DNA from: Oxalobacteraceae bacterium | GTDB lineage: Bacteria > Pseudomonadota > Gammaproteobacteria > Burkholderiales > Burkholderiaceae_D | Assembly (NCBI GenBank): GCA_947448025.1 | Contig: CANFLV010000016.1 | Span: forward strand, 1-64,000 | DNA length: 64,000 nucleotides | Direction of reading: 5' to 3' | In this document: one piece after another, positions 24,226-33,630 of the stretch | Layout: every line of letters starts with the position of its first letter | How positions within the stretch are numbered: position 1 is the stretch's first letter | Notes under the pieces: model-generated | What the model was told of the DNA's origin: nothing | What the model saw: the letters and a program-made list of their open reading frames with translations, nothing else | The model's database searches: none | Translations under genes and position numbers: made by a program

Positions 24226-25713
24226 ATGGCCAGTCGCAATGAATTACAGATCATCCGCGCTGCGCGCGCAGGTCATGCCAGCGCGCAGTTAGCGCTCGGC
24301 CGTCGTTATCTGTTCGGCGGCAGCGGCTTGCCGCGCAGTCCGAAAACAGCGCTGTACTGGCTCGACCGCGCTGCCAATCAGCAGCAAGAAGATGCATGGA
24401 TGCTGATCGGCCGCCATGTGCCGTTTGAAGTCGCGCGCGAAGTCATGCAGCCGTCCAGCATGAGCATCTGGTACGAACGCGCCTACGATGCCGGCATGGC
24501 CGAGGCCGGACTGGTCTACGCCCGGCTCGTGTTGCAGCAGTCAGCGTCGACGCCGGGTGCGCGACGCAAGGCGCTCGCCGCACTTGAGGCTGCAGCGCAT
24601 GCAGGTATCACTGAGGCGCAATGGCTGCTGGCGCAGCAATGTGGCAATGCCGACGCATCCGCGCGCATCGACAATGGCGTGGCAGTACTTTGGATTACGC
24701 GCGCTGCTGAAGGCGGATTGCCTGCTGCCCAACGGGCGCTCGCAGAGCATGGCTGGGCTTGCGCCGACCGAGCACTTTTTTTAAGGTGGGCCCTGCCACT
24801 GGCGCGGACAATTTCGCAAGGTCGCGAGGTATCGGAATGCAGCGCGCGCCAGTTAGCTCCATGCGATGTGGTCTTGCTGTCACGCTGCGGGCAAGCCCTG
24901 ATGCAGCAGCCAGAAGCGGAGGTGCAAGCGGTAGAACATTTCCTTGAGCTCGCTGCCTTGGCCCGCGATCGCGATGCGCAATATTTTCTCGGCCTCTGGT
25001 ATGCGAAAAGCGATCCCGACGGTGTCCGGCTGGCGGCTTGCAAGGGATTGGCGCACTACAAGAAAGCGATACGCTGGCTGCTGCTGGCGGCGCAACAATC
25101 ACATCCGGATGCATGGTTCGCTTTGTCACGGATCTATCTCAAGGCGGAATGCTCGCAACGCAATCTTGTCGAGGCGCGCGTGCATTTGCGGCGCGCCGCG
25201 GAAGCCGGGCATGCGCAGGCACAGGCTGAGTTCGGCACACTGCTCTGGCGTACGCGCAGTGATGGTCCGGATCAGGACGTGGAGGCCGCAGCATGGCTGC
25301 AAAAAGCCGCGAAGCGCGGTCATGCGGTCGCGCGTGATTTGCTGAAAAAAGTGGCAGGTCCAGCGATGTCGGGTGCCTGGGCGATCGCGGCTCGGCATCG
25401 TGTCACGCGTGAACTGTTGGCTGTGCAGCCGTTTCTGGCAGCGCGTCTTGAACTCGCGGCGCTGTTCGGTTTAAGCCGTACCGAGGCCTTGCTGCTCGAT
25501 ATTTCCGCCGCCGATCGTGGTCATTGCCTGCTGATCGATGTGCGCGCGGCGCGACCGCGCAGTCGGCGACGCCTGATCCTGCTTGACACAGCGGCGCAAC
25601 GTCAGGCGCTGGAAAAGATCATGCGCCTGTTCGGTAATGTGGATAGCGGCGTAGCCGGTCCCGAGGGCAGCTACCGGCAACGGCTGTACCGGCTCAATAC
25701 GCTGCTGGCGTGA
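24226..25713 (+). CDS. Sel1-repeat protein
   Basis: A 495-residue solenoid protein with many Sel1/TPR-like units (HASAQLALGRRYLFGG, DAWMLIGRHVPFE, EAGLVYARLVL, EAQWLLAQQCG, DAQYFLGLWYAKS, DAWFALSRIYLKAE, QAQAEFGTLLWR) and a different C-terminal domain of about 100 residues (FGLSRTEALLLDISAADRGH). No signal peptide is evident, so it is probably a cytoplasmic scaffold. The frame opens at 24169, but AGGAAG at 24214-24219 precedes the ATG at 24226. It converges on dapF. Confidence 0.8.
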   Translation: MASRNELQIIRAARAGHASAQLALGRRYLFGGSGLPRSPKTALYWLDRAANQQQEDAWMLIGRHVPFEVAREVMQPSSMSIWYERAYDAGMAEAGLVYARLVLQQSASTPGARRKALAALEAAAHAGITEAQWLLAQQCGNADASARIDNGVAVLWITRAAEGGLPAAQRALAEHGWACADRALFLRWALPLARTISQGREVSECSARQLAPCDVVLLSRCGQALMQQPEAEVQAVEHFLELAALARDRDAQYFLGLWYAKSDPDGVRLAACKGLAHYKKAIRWLLLAAQQSHPDAWFALSRIYLKAECSQRNLVEARVHLRRAAEAGHAQAQAEFGTLLWRTRSDGPDQDVEAAAWLQKAAKRGHAVARDLLKKVAGPAMSGAWAIAARHRVTRELLAVQPFLAARLELAALFGLSRTEALLLDISAADRGHCLLIDVRAARPRSRRRLILLDTAAQRQALEKIMRLFGNVDSGVAGPEGSYRQRLYRLNTLLA

Positions 25714-25736
25714 AAGGCGACATCAAGCTTCGATGT

Positions 25737-26576
25737 TCAAAGCTCGATTTCGCCTTCGAATACTGTGACTGCAGGACCGGTCAGCATCACTGATGCGCCG
25801 ACACCGTCCCAGGCGATCGCCAAATCGCCACCGCGCATTTGCACGCTGACGGGTGAATCGAGCAAGCCACGCCGTATGCCTGCGACGACCGCGGCACAAG
25901 CGCCGGTGCCGCAGGCCAGCGTCTCGCCGGCACCGCGTTCAAAGACGCGCAATCTGACATGCTGGCGATCGACGATTTGCATGAAGCCGGCGTTGACCCG
26001 TTTCGGAAAACGCGGATGATGTTCGATCACCGGACCGTCAAGTTCGACGGGGGCGAGGTCGGCATCGTCGACGACTTGCACGGCATGCGGATTGCCCATC
26101 GAGACCACAGACATTTGTGTAATCTTGCCGTTGACATCGAGTGGCCAGACATCGTCCTGCGCCTGCAAACCTTCGGCGTTGAAGGGCACGCGCGCGGCCT
26201 CCAGCACCGGCGCGCCCATGTCGACGGTGATGCGGCCGTCCTCGAGCATGGCCGGCTCGATCACGCCGGACATGGTTTCGACGCGGATCTTGCGTTTGCT
26301 GGTGAGACCCTTGTCGATGACGAATTTGACGAAGGCGCGCGAGCCATTGCCGCACTGTTCCACCTCACCGCCATCGGCATTGAAGATCCGGTAACGGAAA
26401 TCGACGCCGGGCGTGGCTGACTTTTCAATCACCAGCATCTGGTCCGCGCCAATGCCGAAACGGCGATCGCCAATGTGCGCCCATTGCGCAGGCGTGAAAT
26501 CGATGTGCTGGTTGATCGCGTCGATGACGACGAAATCATTGCCGGCGCCGTGCATTTTTGTGAATTTGATTTTCAT
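25737..26576 (-). CDS. dapF: Diaminopimelate epimerase
   Basis: A 279-residue enzyme that interconverts LL- and meso-diaminopimelate for lysine and peptidoglycan synthesis. It starts [17 protein letters not shown]. The first catalytic Cys lies in [11 protein letters not shown] and the second in [14 protein letters not shown], both intact. Length and two-domain symmetry are normal. It is likely co-transcribed after the two lipid A acyltransferase genes, 17 bases downstream of the second. Confidence 0.96.
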   Translation of the reverse strand: MKIKFTKMHGAGNDFVVIDAINQHIDFTPAQWAHIGDRRFGIGADQMLVIEKSATPGVDFRYRIFNADGGEVEQCGNGSRAFVKFVIDKGLTSKRKIRVETMSGVIEPAMLEDGRITVDMGAPVLEAARVPFNAEGLQAQDDVWPLDVNGKITQMSVVSMGNPHAVQVVDDADLAPVELDGPVIEHHPRFPKRVNAGFMQIVDRQHVRLRVFERGAGETLACGTGACAAVVAGIRRGLLDSPVSVQMRGGDLAIAWDGVGASVMLTGPAVTVFEGEIEL

Positions 26577-26593
26577 GTAGGGATGATAGCAGT

Positions 26594-27457
26594 TCAGTAC
26601 AGGCTGGCTTCGCCCGGGGGGCGGGTCTTGAAGCGTTTATGCGCCCAAAAATATTCGGCCGGCACTTCCAGTACGCGTTGTTCGATAAAGGCATTCATGA
26701 CGCGCGTTGCGGCGAGCATGTCCTTGCCCGGATAATTTTCCCAGGCTGGGTAAAAGTTGACTTTCCAGCCAGCGTAATTGGGCAGGTAGGTCGCGACCAC
26801 GGGAATCACCTTGGCGCCGGTGGCTGCGGCAATGCGCGCCGGCGCCGTCAGCGTGGCCGCCTCGATGCCGAAGAAGGGCACGAATTCGGACTCCTTGGCG
26901 CCGAAATCCATGTCCGGCAACATGAAGAAGGGCAGGCCATCGCGCATGGCGCGTATCACCGGCTTGACGCCTTCGGCGCGCGGTACGATCTTCACCGGCC
27001 GGAAACGCGAGCGGCCGCGCCGCAGGGCTGCGTCAAATAGCTGGTTCTTTTGTTTTGTGTAAATCGAACATAGCGAGGACTCCAGCATGACGGCCACGCC
27101 GGCGACATCAAGACTGACGAAATGCGGACACAGCAGGATAGTCGGTCCCGCTGCAATTTCTGTCAGCGGCACGCCCGGCTCTACCTGGATCAGACGCTTG
27201 AGCCGCGCCTCGGAGGCCCACCAGAGGATGCCGCGTTCAAGCACGCTGCGGGCATAGGCCTTGAAATGGTCGCGTGCAATCTTGTGCCGTTCGGTGTCTT
27301 TCAAGTCCGGCAGGCACAGCCGTAAATTCGTCAGCGTGATGTTGCGCCGCCTGCGCATAAGCAGGAACAGCAGCGCGCCGACGGCTTCGCCAAGACGGCC
27401 GAGCAGCGGCAAGGGCAGCCAGTGCAAGAGCCACATCAAGACCAGCATCAGCCTCAT
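26594..27457 (-). CDS. Lipid A biosynthesis lauroyl/myristoyl acyltransferase (LpxL/HtrB family)
   Basis: A 287-residue inner-membrane protein with an N-terminal anchor ([21 protein letters not shown]). The catalytic HX4D-type motif is [11 protein letters not shown], and the family segments [28 protein letters not shown] and [13 protein letters not shown] are present. It transfers a secondary acyl chain to lipid A. It overlaps the upstream paralogue by four bases, so the two are translated together. Which of the two adds the first chain cannot be told from sequence. Confidence 0.9.
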   Translation of the reverse strand: MRLMLVLMWLLHWLPLPLLGRLGEAVGALLFLLMRRRRNITLTNLRLCLPDLKDTERHKIARDHFKAYARSVLERGILWWASEARLKRLIQVEPGVPLTEIAAGPTILLCPHFVSLDVAGVAVMLESSLCSIYTKQKNQLFDAALRRGRSRFRPVKIVPRAEGVKPVIRAMRDGLPFFMLPDMDFGAKESEFVPFFGIEAATLTAPARIAAATGAKVIPVVATYLPNYAGWKVNFYPAWENYPGKDMLAATRVMNAFIEQRVLEVPAEYFWAHKRFKTRPPGEASLY

Positions 27458-28299
27458 TCAGGCGCCCCTGCGTTGCTCACGCCGGGGGGTGTCTTGTAGC
27501 GGTTATAGCTCCAAAAATATTGGGCCGGACACTGGCCGATGACGTCCTCCATGGCCGCATTGATGGCGCGCGCCTGCTCTTGCGGCGTGGTGCCGAGCGA
27601 CTGATCGAAACGCTGAAAACGGATCAGGTAGCCACGCCCTGAAGGTTTGCGTTCAGCGTAGCAGACTATCACCGGCGCGCCACTCATTTGCTGCATTTTT
27701 GCCGGCAGCGTCATGGTGTAGCCGGGCTTGTGGAAAAAATCGGCCCACACGCCTTCGCCGTTTTGCGGCACCTGATCCGGCAGCAAGCCGATCGTGCCGC
27801 CTTTTTTCAGGGTTTTCAGCAGCGTACGTACGCCCGATAGATTTGCGGGTGCCAGGATCAGGTTATGCCGCTGGCGTGCGCCTTCGATCAAGGGCTTGAG
27901 CGCTTCCTTGCGCGGTGGCCGGTACAGGACGGTGAAGGGCAGGCGCGCGGCGACGACCTGGGCAATGATTTCAAAGCAGCCGAGATGCGGCGTGAGCATG
28001 ATGACACCCTGACCGGCATCTAGCGCATCTTGCAACACGGGCCAGTTAGCAATGTCGGCAGTCGCCAGCACGCGCTGTGGCGTGCCGCACCAGATGAAGG
28101 GTAGCTCCAGCACGCTCTTGCCGGCCTCGGCAATGGCAGTATGTAAGTGTTCGCCGTAACCGGCGCGTTGGATGTTGTCGCGTAGCCGCCTGCGGTAGGA
28201 CGGCGACGCCAGATACGTCACCCAGCCGAGCGCCGCCCCGAGTGCATGCAGTGCAGGCAGTGGCAAACAGGAGAGAAGGCGGAATAGCTTAATTAGCAT
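27454..28299 (-). CDS. Lipid A biosynthesis acyltransferase (LpxL/LpxM family), second copy
   Basis: A 281-residue paralogue of the downstream gene. It has a hydrophobic N-terminus, catalytic motif LTPHLGCFEIIAQ (HX4E), TIGLLPDQVPQNGEGVWADFF, GAPVIVCYAERK and the ending QYFWSYNRYKTPPG. A frame start 13 codons earlier (28338) exists; the ATG at 28299 is chosen because it puts the membrane anchor (LIKLFRLLSCLPLPALHALG) at the N-terminus. It diverges from metK across about 170 bases that contain both promoters and the metK leader. Confidence 0.88.
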   Translation of the reverse strand: MLIKLFRLLSCLPLPALHALGAALGWVTYLASPSYRRRLRDNIQRAGYGEHLHTAIAEAGKSVLELPFIWCGTPQRVLATADIANWPVLQDALDAGQGVIMLTPHLGCFEIIAQVVAARLPFTVLYRPPRKEALKPLIEGARQRHNLILAPANLSGVRTLLKTLKKGGTIGLLPDQVPQNGEGVWADFFHKPGYTMTLPAKMQQMSGAPVIVCYAERKPSGRGYLIRFQRFDQSLGTTPQEQARAINAAMEDVIGQCPAQYFWSYNRYKTPPGVSNAGAPE

Positions 28300-28381
28300 C
28301 AAACTGTCAGAAACTGTTGGGCTGAAATTTTTAAACACGCGTAAAATAGCACACTTGTAATAACCGCCGAGTTAACAGACA

Positions 28382-28441
28382 ACTTGCGAAGCGGTATATA
28401 AATTTCGCTAAAGCGTCGCAGGCTCAAGTAGTCGCCGCGAC
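28382..28441 (+). promoter_or_regulatory. Structured metK leader with pseudoknot potential
   Basis: Upstream of metK, ACTTG (28382-28386) can pair with CAAGT (28425-28429), and GCGAA with TTCGC (28404-28408) inside it. GTCGC (28415-28419), inside the first helix, can pair with GCGAC (28437-28441) outside it. Crossing helices of this kind are typical of small SAM or SAH riboswitches. A possible -10, TAAAAT, lies near 28347. I could not match it to a named SAM riboswitch class. Confidence 0.35.
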
Positions 28442-28470
28442 CGGTCACTATTCATTTTTTGGAGCTTGCC

Positions 28471-29634
28471 ATGTCACACGAATACCTCTTCACTTCTGAG
28501 TCCGTATCAGAAGGTCATCCCGATAAAGTCGCCGATCAGATTTCTGACGCGATCCTCGACGCCATCCTCACGCAAGACCCGAAAGCCCGTGTTGCCGCAG
28601 AGACCCTGTGCAATACCGGTCTGGTCGTCCTTGCCGGCGAAATCACCACCACTGCCAACGTCGACTACATTAAAGTCGCACGCGACACGATCAAGCGTAT
28701 CGGCTATGACAATGCTGACTATGGCATTGATTACAAGAGCTGCGCCGTGATGGTCTGCTACGACAAACAATCCCCGGATATTGCGCAAGGCGTGGACGAA
28801 GGCAGCGGCCTCGACCTCGACCAGGGCGCCGGTGACCAGGGCCTGATGTTCGGATATGCCTGCGACGAGACGCCGGAACTGATGCCGGCGGCGATCCATT
28901 ATGCGCACCGCATCGTCGAGCGCCAGTCGCAGCTGCGCAAGGATGGCCGCCTGCCGTGGCTGCGTCCGGATGCCAAATCGCAGGTCACGCTGAAGTATGT
29001 CGACGGCCGTCCGGTCGCCATCGACACGATTGTTTTGTCGACCCAGCATGCGCCGGAAATGGAGCACAAGGCGATTGAAGAAGCCGTGATCGAAATGATC
29101 ATCAAGCCGGTCGTACCGCAGGAGTGGTTGAAAGAGACACGCTTTCTGGTCAACCCGACAGGTCGTTTCGTCATTGGTGGACCGCAAGGCGACTGCGGCC
29201 TGACCGGGCGCAAGATCATCGTTGATACCTACGGCGGCGCAGCGCCCCATGGCGGCGGCGCGTTTTCGGGCAAGGATCCTTCCAAGGTCGACCGTTCGGC
29301 CGCTTATGCCGGTCGTTATGTGGCGAAAAATATCGTCGCTGCCGGTCTTGCGACCCGCTGCCAGATTCAGGTGTCCTACGCGATCGGTATTGCGCGTCCG
29401 ACCTCGGTGATGGTGACGACTTTCGGTACCGGCAAGATCAGCGATGAAGCATTGTCGGTACTCGTGCGCGAGCATTTCGACCTGCGTCCGAAAGGCATCG
29501 TGAAAATGCTGGATCTGCTGCGTCCGATTTACCAGAAGTCTGCGGCTTATGGGCACTTTGGTCGTGAAGAACCGGAGTTCACTTGGGAGCGTACGGATAA
29601 GGTCGCGGCTTTGCGGGCATCGGCTGGGCTGTAA
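28471..29634 (+). CDS. metK: S-adenosylmethionine synthetase
   Basis: A 387-residue cytosolic enzyme making SAM from methionine and ATP. It has [14 protein letters not shown] with the catalytic His, the hexapeptide region [12 protein letters not shown], the phosphate-binding [19 protein letters not shown] and KIIVDTYGG. The frame is open from a TTG at 28459, but the ATG at 28471 follows a GGAG by six or seven bases and matches the family N-terminus. It is the first gene of the methyl-cycle block and ends in a strong terminator. Confidence 0.97.
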   Translation: MSHEYLFTSESVSEGHPDKVADQISDAILDAILTQDPKARVAAETLCNTGLVVLAGEITTTANVDYIKVARDTIKRIGYDNADYGIDYKSCAVMVCYDKQSPDIAQGVDEGSGLDLDQGAGDQGLMFGYACDETPELMPAAIHYAHRIVERQSQLRKDGRLPWLRPDAKSQVTLKYVDGRPVAIDTIVLSTQHAPEMEHKAIEEAVIEMIIKPVVPQEWLKETRFLVNPTGRFVIGGPQGDCGLTGRKIIVDTYGGAAPHGGGAFSGKDPSKVDRSAAYAGRYVAKNIVAAGLATRCQIQVSYAIGIARPTSVMVTTFGTGKISDEALSVLVREHFDLRPKGIVKMLDLLRPIYQKSAAYGHFGREEPEFTWERTDKVAALRASAGL

Positions 29635-29650
29635 CCGTCCTGACTGAAAA

Positions 29651-29688
29651 GCGGCCGGCGCAGGTTTTCCTGCGCCGGCCATTTTTTT
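29651..29688 (+). terminator. Rho-independent terminator of metK
   Basis: Perfect 12-base arms GGCCGGCGCAGG (29653-29664) and its complement (29669-29680) surround a TTTT loop and are followed by seven T. It is a textbook terminator, 18 bases after metK. Confidence 0.96.
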
Positions 29689-29764
29689 GTCTGTTTGCCC
29701 AGCCTCAGAGGCTAATGCTTTTAAGTTAAGGCAAATAAGTTTAATTTGGCCCTATTAAACTTAC

Positions 29765-30025
29765 GAATGCATCAACCTATATGCCCGGCATCCGCCCTGC
29801 GCGCCACATCCCTGCTGACTTTTTAAGGGATGCGGCGCGCAGGGCGGATACCTCTGACATTGCAGTGTGGCACTGCCAGCGACCCATCCGGATGGGGTTT
29901 TGAATTACTCGCGCTTCAACGCAGGCCCCAGAGACAGGGCTATCGGGCGCCGCCAGGCTTAACAAGTCACCAGTCTGGCGGCGCCCGATAGCCCTGTCTC
30001 GATCTGATGCGCTTGCAAACCTTCA
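29765..30025 (+). repeat. Dispersed structured repeat, copy 3 (best preserved)
   Basis: The fullest copy, in the metK-ahcY gap. It starts GAATGCATC. Hairpin I has 24-base arms at 29790-29813 and 29826-29849 with one A-C mismatch. Element II is the 14-base palindrome CCCATCCGGATGGG at 29883-29896. Hairpin III has perfect 26-base arms at 29931-29956 and 29975-30000 with the loop GCTTAACAAGTCACCAGT. The 3' end TTGCAA.CCTTCA matches copy 1. Repeat and flanks fill 29700-30100, which holds no gene. Confidence 0.9.
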
Positions 30026-30173
30026 CGCAATCTGCACCCGATCTGTCACCATTCTATTCAGACAGCGTTTTCCAGAGAGGCGCCTGCGAAGATCACTAAA
30101 TTAAGGTCGCTAGACTCAGAGGCAAGCTGTGCACCCCATGAAACCAAAATCGATTTAGGTTATACTCTTCCCC

Positions 30174-30242
30174 GTTCAAGGAGCGTTGCAGCCCGTTCTC
30201 CGGTGCCAGGCTTGAACAGTTTCACCCAGCAACTGCGCTCAC
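30174..30242 (+). ncRNA. SAH riboswitch controlling ahcY
   Basis: Immediately upstream of ahcY, GTTCAAG (30174-30180) pairs with CTTGAAC (30211-30217) as helix P1. GAGCGTTGCA follows directly, then CAGGCTTG, then the 3' segment AGCAACTGCGCTC (30229-30240), which is complementary to GAGCG and GTTGC, giving the pseudoknot. These are the conserved blocks of the S-adenosylhomocysteine riboswitch known from beta- and gammaproteobacterial ahcY genes. A TATACT box at 30161-30166 is a plausible -10 just before it. SAH binding is expected to turn ahcY on. Confidence 0.88.
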
Positions 30243-30274
30243 GTTTCTTTTTTTCTAACCGAAAGGAGGGCGTG

Positions 30275-31699
30275 ATGAACGCCGCAGTTTTAAACCTCAC
30301 ACAGACATCCCAAGATTATTTCGTTGCAGACCTGAGCCTCGCGGATTGGGGCAACAAAGAAATCAAGATCGCCGAAACTGAAATGCCGGGCCTGATGGCC
30401 ATTCGCGACGAATTCGCCGCGGCTCAGCCACTCAAAGGCGCGCGCATCACCGGTTCGCTGCACATGACCATCCAGACTGCCGTACTGATCCAGACGCTTG
30501 AAGCGCTGGGCGCCAAGGTACGTTGGGCTTCCTGCAATATCTATTCGACACAAGACCAGGCCGCTGCTGCGATTGCCGCTGCCGGCACGCCGGTGTTCGC
30601 GTTCAAGGGCGAGAACCTCGACGAATACTGGGATTTCACGCATCGCATTTTTGAATGGCCGAATGGCGAATTCTCGAACATGATCCTCGATGATGGCGGC
30701 GATGCCACCATGCTCTTGCACCTCGGTGCGCGCGCTGAAAAAGACTTGAGCGTGCTCGATCATCCTGATTCCGAAGAAGCGGTCTGCCTGTTCAACGCGA
30801 TCAAGAAAAATCTACTGAAGTCACCGGACTGGTACTCGACACGCCTGCAGCACATCATGGGCGTGACCGAAGAAACCACGACGGGCGTAATGCGTCTGTA
30901 CCAGATGTTCAATGAAGGCAAGCTCAGCTTCCCGGCGATTAACGTCAATGACTCCGTTACAAAATCGAAGTTCGATAATCTGTACGGCTGCCGTGAATCA
31001 CTCGTCGATGGCATCAAGCGCGCCACGGACGTCATGATCGCCGGTAAAGTCGCCGTCGTCGCCGGTTATGGTGATGTAGGCAAGGGTTCCGCACAAGCGC
31101 TGCGCGCACTGTCAGCGCAAGTCTGGGTCACTGAAATCGATCCGATCTGCGCACTGCAGGCAGCGATGGAAGGCTATCGCGTCGTGACCATGGATTACGC
31201 CGCGGAGCATGGCGATATTTTTGTCACGGCCACTGGCAATTATCACGTCATCACTGAAGCGCACATGCTGAAGATGAAAGACCAGGCGATCGTCTGCAAT
31301 ATTGGTCATTTCGACAATGAAATCGAAGTCGCCGCATTGAAGCAATACACCTGGGAAAACATCAAGCCACAAGTCGACCATGTGATTTTCCCGAATGGCA
31401 AACGCATCATCCTGCTCGCCGAAGGCCGTCTCGTGAACCTCGGCTGCGGCACTGGCCATCCTTCGTATGTGATGAGTTCGTCATTCGCGAACCAGACGAT
31501 CGCCCAGATCGAATTGTTCACGAACATCAAAGCTTATCCGGTCGGCGTCTACACGTTGCCGAAGCACCTCGATGAGAAAGTCGCGCGTCTGCAATTGCAA
31601 AAATTGAATGCGCAGCTGACGACCTTGACCGATGAGCAAGCCGCCTACATCGGCGTCGAGAAAACCGGTCCGTACAAGCAAAACCAGTATCGCTATTAA
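30275..31699 (+). CDS. ahcY: S-adenosylhomocysteine hydrolase
   Basis: A 474-residue cytosolic enzyme splitting SAH into homocysteine and adenosine, with bound NAD. It has [37 protein letters not shown], the NAD-site [15 protein letters not shown], and the C-terminal [10 protein letters not shown] that reaches into the neighbouring subunit. The frame opens upstream at 30203, but AAAGGAGGG at 30262-30270 precedes the ATG at 30275. The upstream frame runs through the riboswitch and is not coding. It is followed by a small membrane gene and metF. Confidence 0.97.
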   Translation: MNAAVLNLTQTSQDYFVADLSLADWGNKEIKIAETEMPGLMAIRDEFAAAQPLKGARITGSLHMTIQTAVLIQTLEALGAKVRWASCNIYSTQDQAAAAIAAAGTPVFAFKGENLDEYWDFTHRIFEWPNGEFSNMILDDGGDATMLLHLGARAEKDLSVLDHPDSEEAVCLFNAIKKNLLKSPDWYSTRLQHIMGVTEETTTGVMRLYQMFNEGKLSFPAINVNDSVTKSKFDNLYGCRESLVDGIKRATDVMIAGKVAVVAGYGDVGKGSAQALRALSAQVWVTEIDPICALQAAMEGYRVVTMDYAAEHGDIFVTATGNYHVITEAHMLKMKDQAIVCNIGHFDNEIEVAALKQYTWENIKPQVDHVIFPNGKRIILLAEGRLVNLGCGTGHPSYVMSSSFANQTIAQIELFTNIKAYPVGVYTLPKHLDEKVARLQLQKLNAQLTTLTDEQAAYIGVEKTGPYKQNQYRY

Positions 31700-31767
31700 G
31701 TTGTAAAGGCGCCGTCCTCTCCCGATCTTGATTCGGGGGCGGGCGGCCGCAGCCTGAGGAGAATCGC

Positions 31768-32118
31768 ATGCGTTTGATACTGACCTGGTTCATCAATGCT
31801 GCGGCTCTGTTTGCGCTGCCGTATTTACTCAGTTCGATTCGCATCGACAGCTTCCTCACAGCGCTGATGGCGGCGCTGGTGCTCGGCCTGCTCAACACCC
31901 TGATTCGCCCCGTGCTGGTCTTGTTGACGCTGCCCGTTACGCTGGTGTCGCTGGGTCTGTTCATCTTCGTCATCAATGGCCTGCTGTTCTGGCTGGTCGG
32001 CAGTTTTATCGCCGGCTTCCATGTAGCTGGCTTCTGGGCGGGGTTCTTTGGTGCGATCACGTACAGCATTGTTTCGTGGGTACTCTCGTCTCTCTTACTG
32101 GATAAGGCTGGTCAATAA
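31768..32118 (+). CDS. Phage-holin-family small membrane protein (YvlD/DUF360-like)
   Basis: A 116-residue protein made of four hydrophobic helices (ILTWFINAAALFALPYLL, LMAALVLGLLNTLIRPVLVLL, LPVTLVSLGLFIFVINGLLF, WAGFFGAITYSIVSWVLSSL). It matches the bacterial family annotated as phage holin family 4, which is chromosomal and of unknown function despite the name. GAGGAGAA precedes the ATG. In this group it commonly sits between ahcY and metF, and it is likely in the same operon here. Nothing ties it to lysis. Confidence 0.8.
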   Translation: MRLILTWFINAAALFALPYLLSSIRIDSFLTALMAALVLGLLNTLIRPVLVLLTLPVTLVSLGLFIFVINGLLFWLVGSFIAGFHVAGFWAGFFGAITYSIVSWVLSSLLLDKAGQ

Positions 32119-32140
32119 GGACCGCGCCTGATTGCAATTC

Positions 32141-32995
32141 ATGTCACTTCAAAAAAACAATATCAGTATCGAATTTTTCCCGCCGAAGACCGCGGAAGGC
32201 GCCGAGAAACTGCGCATCGTGCGCAATAAACTTGTGACGCTGCAGCCAAAATATTTTTCCGTCACCTTTGGCGCCGGCGGCTCGACGCAGCAGGGCACGC
32301 GCGACACGGTGCTGGAAATCCAGCGCGAAGGGTTTGAAGCGGCGCCGCATCTGTCTTGCGTTGGCAGCTCACCTGACAGCCTGCGCGCCATCCTCGCCGA
32401 CTACAAGGCGCATGGGATCCGGCGCCTGGTCGCCTTGCGCGGCGATCTACCCAGCGGTTATGGCGCCAGTGGTGCGACTTCCGGTGAATTCCGCTATGCC
32501 AATGAGCTCATAGCATTCATCCGCGCCGAGACCGGTGACTGGTTTCATATCGAAGCTGCCGCCTATCCGGAAATGCACCCGCAGGCGAAATCGCCACAGC
32601 AGGATTTACACAGCTTTGTGCGCAAAGTGCATGCCGGCGCGAATGCCGCGATCACCCAATATTTTTACAATGCCGACGCCTATTTCCGCTTTGTCGATGC
32701 GGTGCGCAAGGAAGGCGTGGACGTTCCTGTCGTCGCCGGCATCATGCCGATCACGAACTATTCGCAGCTGATGCGCTTTTCGGATATGTGCGGTGCAGAG
32801 ATCCCGCGCTGGATACGTCTGAAGCTGGCCAGCTTTGGCGATGACAGCGAGTCGATCAAGGCCTTTGGCGTGGATGTGGTCACGGAACTCTGCGCACGTT
32901 TGCTCGATGGCGGTGCGCCGGGTTTGCATTTTTACAGCCTGAACCAGTCGGTACCGACGCTGGCGATATGCGCCGGCTTGAACGGCCGGATCTAA
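32141..32995 (+). CDS. metF: Methylenetetrahydrofolate reductase
   Basis: A 284-residue FAD enzyme reducing 5,10-methylene-THF to 5-methyl-THF for methionine synthesis. It has ISIEFFPPKTAEGAEKL, SVTFGAGGSTQQGTRD, RRLVALRGDLPSGYG, HIEAAAYPEMHPQA with the conserved PE.HP block, and GIMPITNYSQLMRFS. The frame opens at a TTG three codons earlier; the ATG at 32141 is taken as the start. With metK and ahcY it completes three of the four SAM-cycle steps; methionine synthase is outside the window. Confidence 0.95.
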   Translation: MSLQKNNISIEFFPPKTAEGAEKLRIVRNKLVTLQPKYFSVTFGAGGSTQQGTRDTVLEIQREGFEAAPHLSCVGSSPDSLRAILADYKAHGIRRLVALRGDLPSGYGASGATSGEFRYANELIAFIRAETGDWFHIEAAAYPEMHPQAKSPQQDLHSFVRKVHAGANAAITQYFYNADAYFRFVDAVRKEGVDVPVVAGIMPITNYSQLMRFSDMCGAEIPRWIRLKLASFGDDSESIKAFGVDVVTELCARLLDGGAPGLHFYSLNQSVPTLAICAGLNGRI

Positions 32996-33006
32996 TCGCA
33001 GAGCCC

Positions 33007-33546
33007 TTAACCCAATTCGGTAATGATGCATTCCAGCGCCACGTCGAAGGGTTCAGCGGCAAAACTGACTTCCGCTGCGGCATAGGCAATCCCGACCGTC
33101 AATGGCCGGGGTTCTTGTGCCAGCGTGCGGTCATAAAAGCCACCGCCATAGCCCAGCCTTAAACCTGCCGCAGTAAATCCGAGGCAGGGAATCAGCAAGC
33201 CTTCCGGCTGCACACATCTCGTCTGACTGAGTGGTACGGATACACCCATGCCGTCCTTGCGCAAGGCATCGCCGGGTGTCCACGCGATGAAGCGCAAGGG
33301 GAGATCGGCGCCATCCACCACGGGTAAGGCCAACTGCACGCCGAGTCCTGCCAGGATCGCATAGGCGTCACGTACATCCGGTTCCCTGCGCATAGGCCAA
33401 TACACTCCCAGGCTGGTTACGGGATGCTGGCGCCACCAATTCAGGATATGAGCGGCAATTGCGGCATTGGCAGTCTCGCACTGAGCTTCGGAAAGCGTGG
33501 CGCGCCCGGTAAGTAACTTTGCTCTCAGTGTCGCTTTATCAGTCAT
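33007..33546 (-). CDS. 5-formyltetrahydrofolate cyclo-ligase
   Basis: A 179-residue enzyme (YgfA/MTHFS family) that returns 5-formyl-THF to 5,10-methenyl-THF using ATP. The N-terminal helix is KATLRAKLLTGRATLS, the centre has LGVYWPMRREPDVR, and the C-terminal ATP/folate-site block reads LIPCLGFTAAGLRLGYGGGFYDRTLA. A second ATG three codons upstream (33555) is possible; the one at 33546 is preceded by GGAAAT. It converges with metF, a fitting folate neighbour, and diverges from slt. Confidence 0.9.
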   Translation of the reverse strand: MTDKATLRAKLLTGRATLSEAQCETANAAIAAHILNWWRQHPVTSLGVYWPMRREPDVRDAYAILAGLGVQLALPVVDGADLPLRFIAWTPGDALRKDGMGVSVPLSQTRCVQPEGLLIPCLGFTAAGLRLGYGGGFYDRTLAQEPRPLTVGIAYAAAEVSFAAEPFDVALECIITELG

Positions 33547-33630
33547 GATTTCCATCTAGTTTTCCCGGTATCGCATGGTATTCTAAGGCTGCAGGACTTA
33601 CGCTGCAGATGCTGCTTATAAGGTCGTATT

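Noticed and set aside
28507-29682. 391-codon open frame opposite metK
   Set aside because: Antisense shadow of a highly conserved gene, without family features or ribosome site.
31768-32118. Holin annotation taken as evidence of prophage
   Set aside because: The family is chromosomal and no other phage gene is present; it sits in a methyl-cycle operon.
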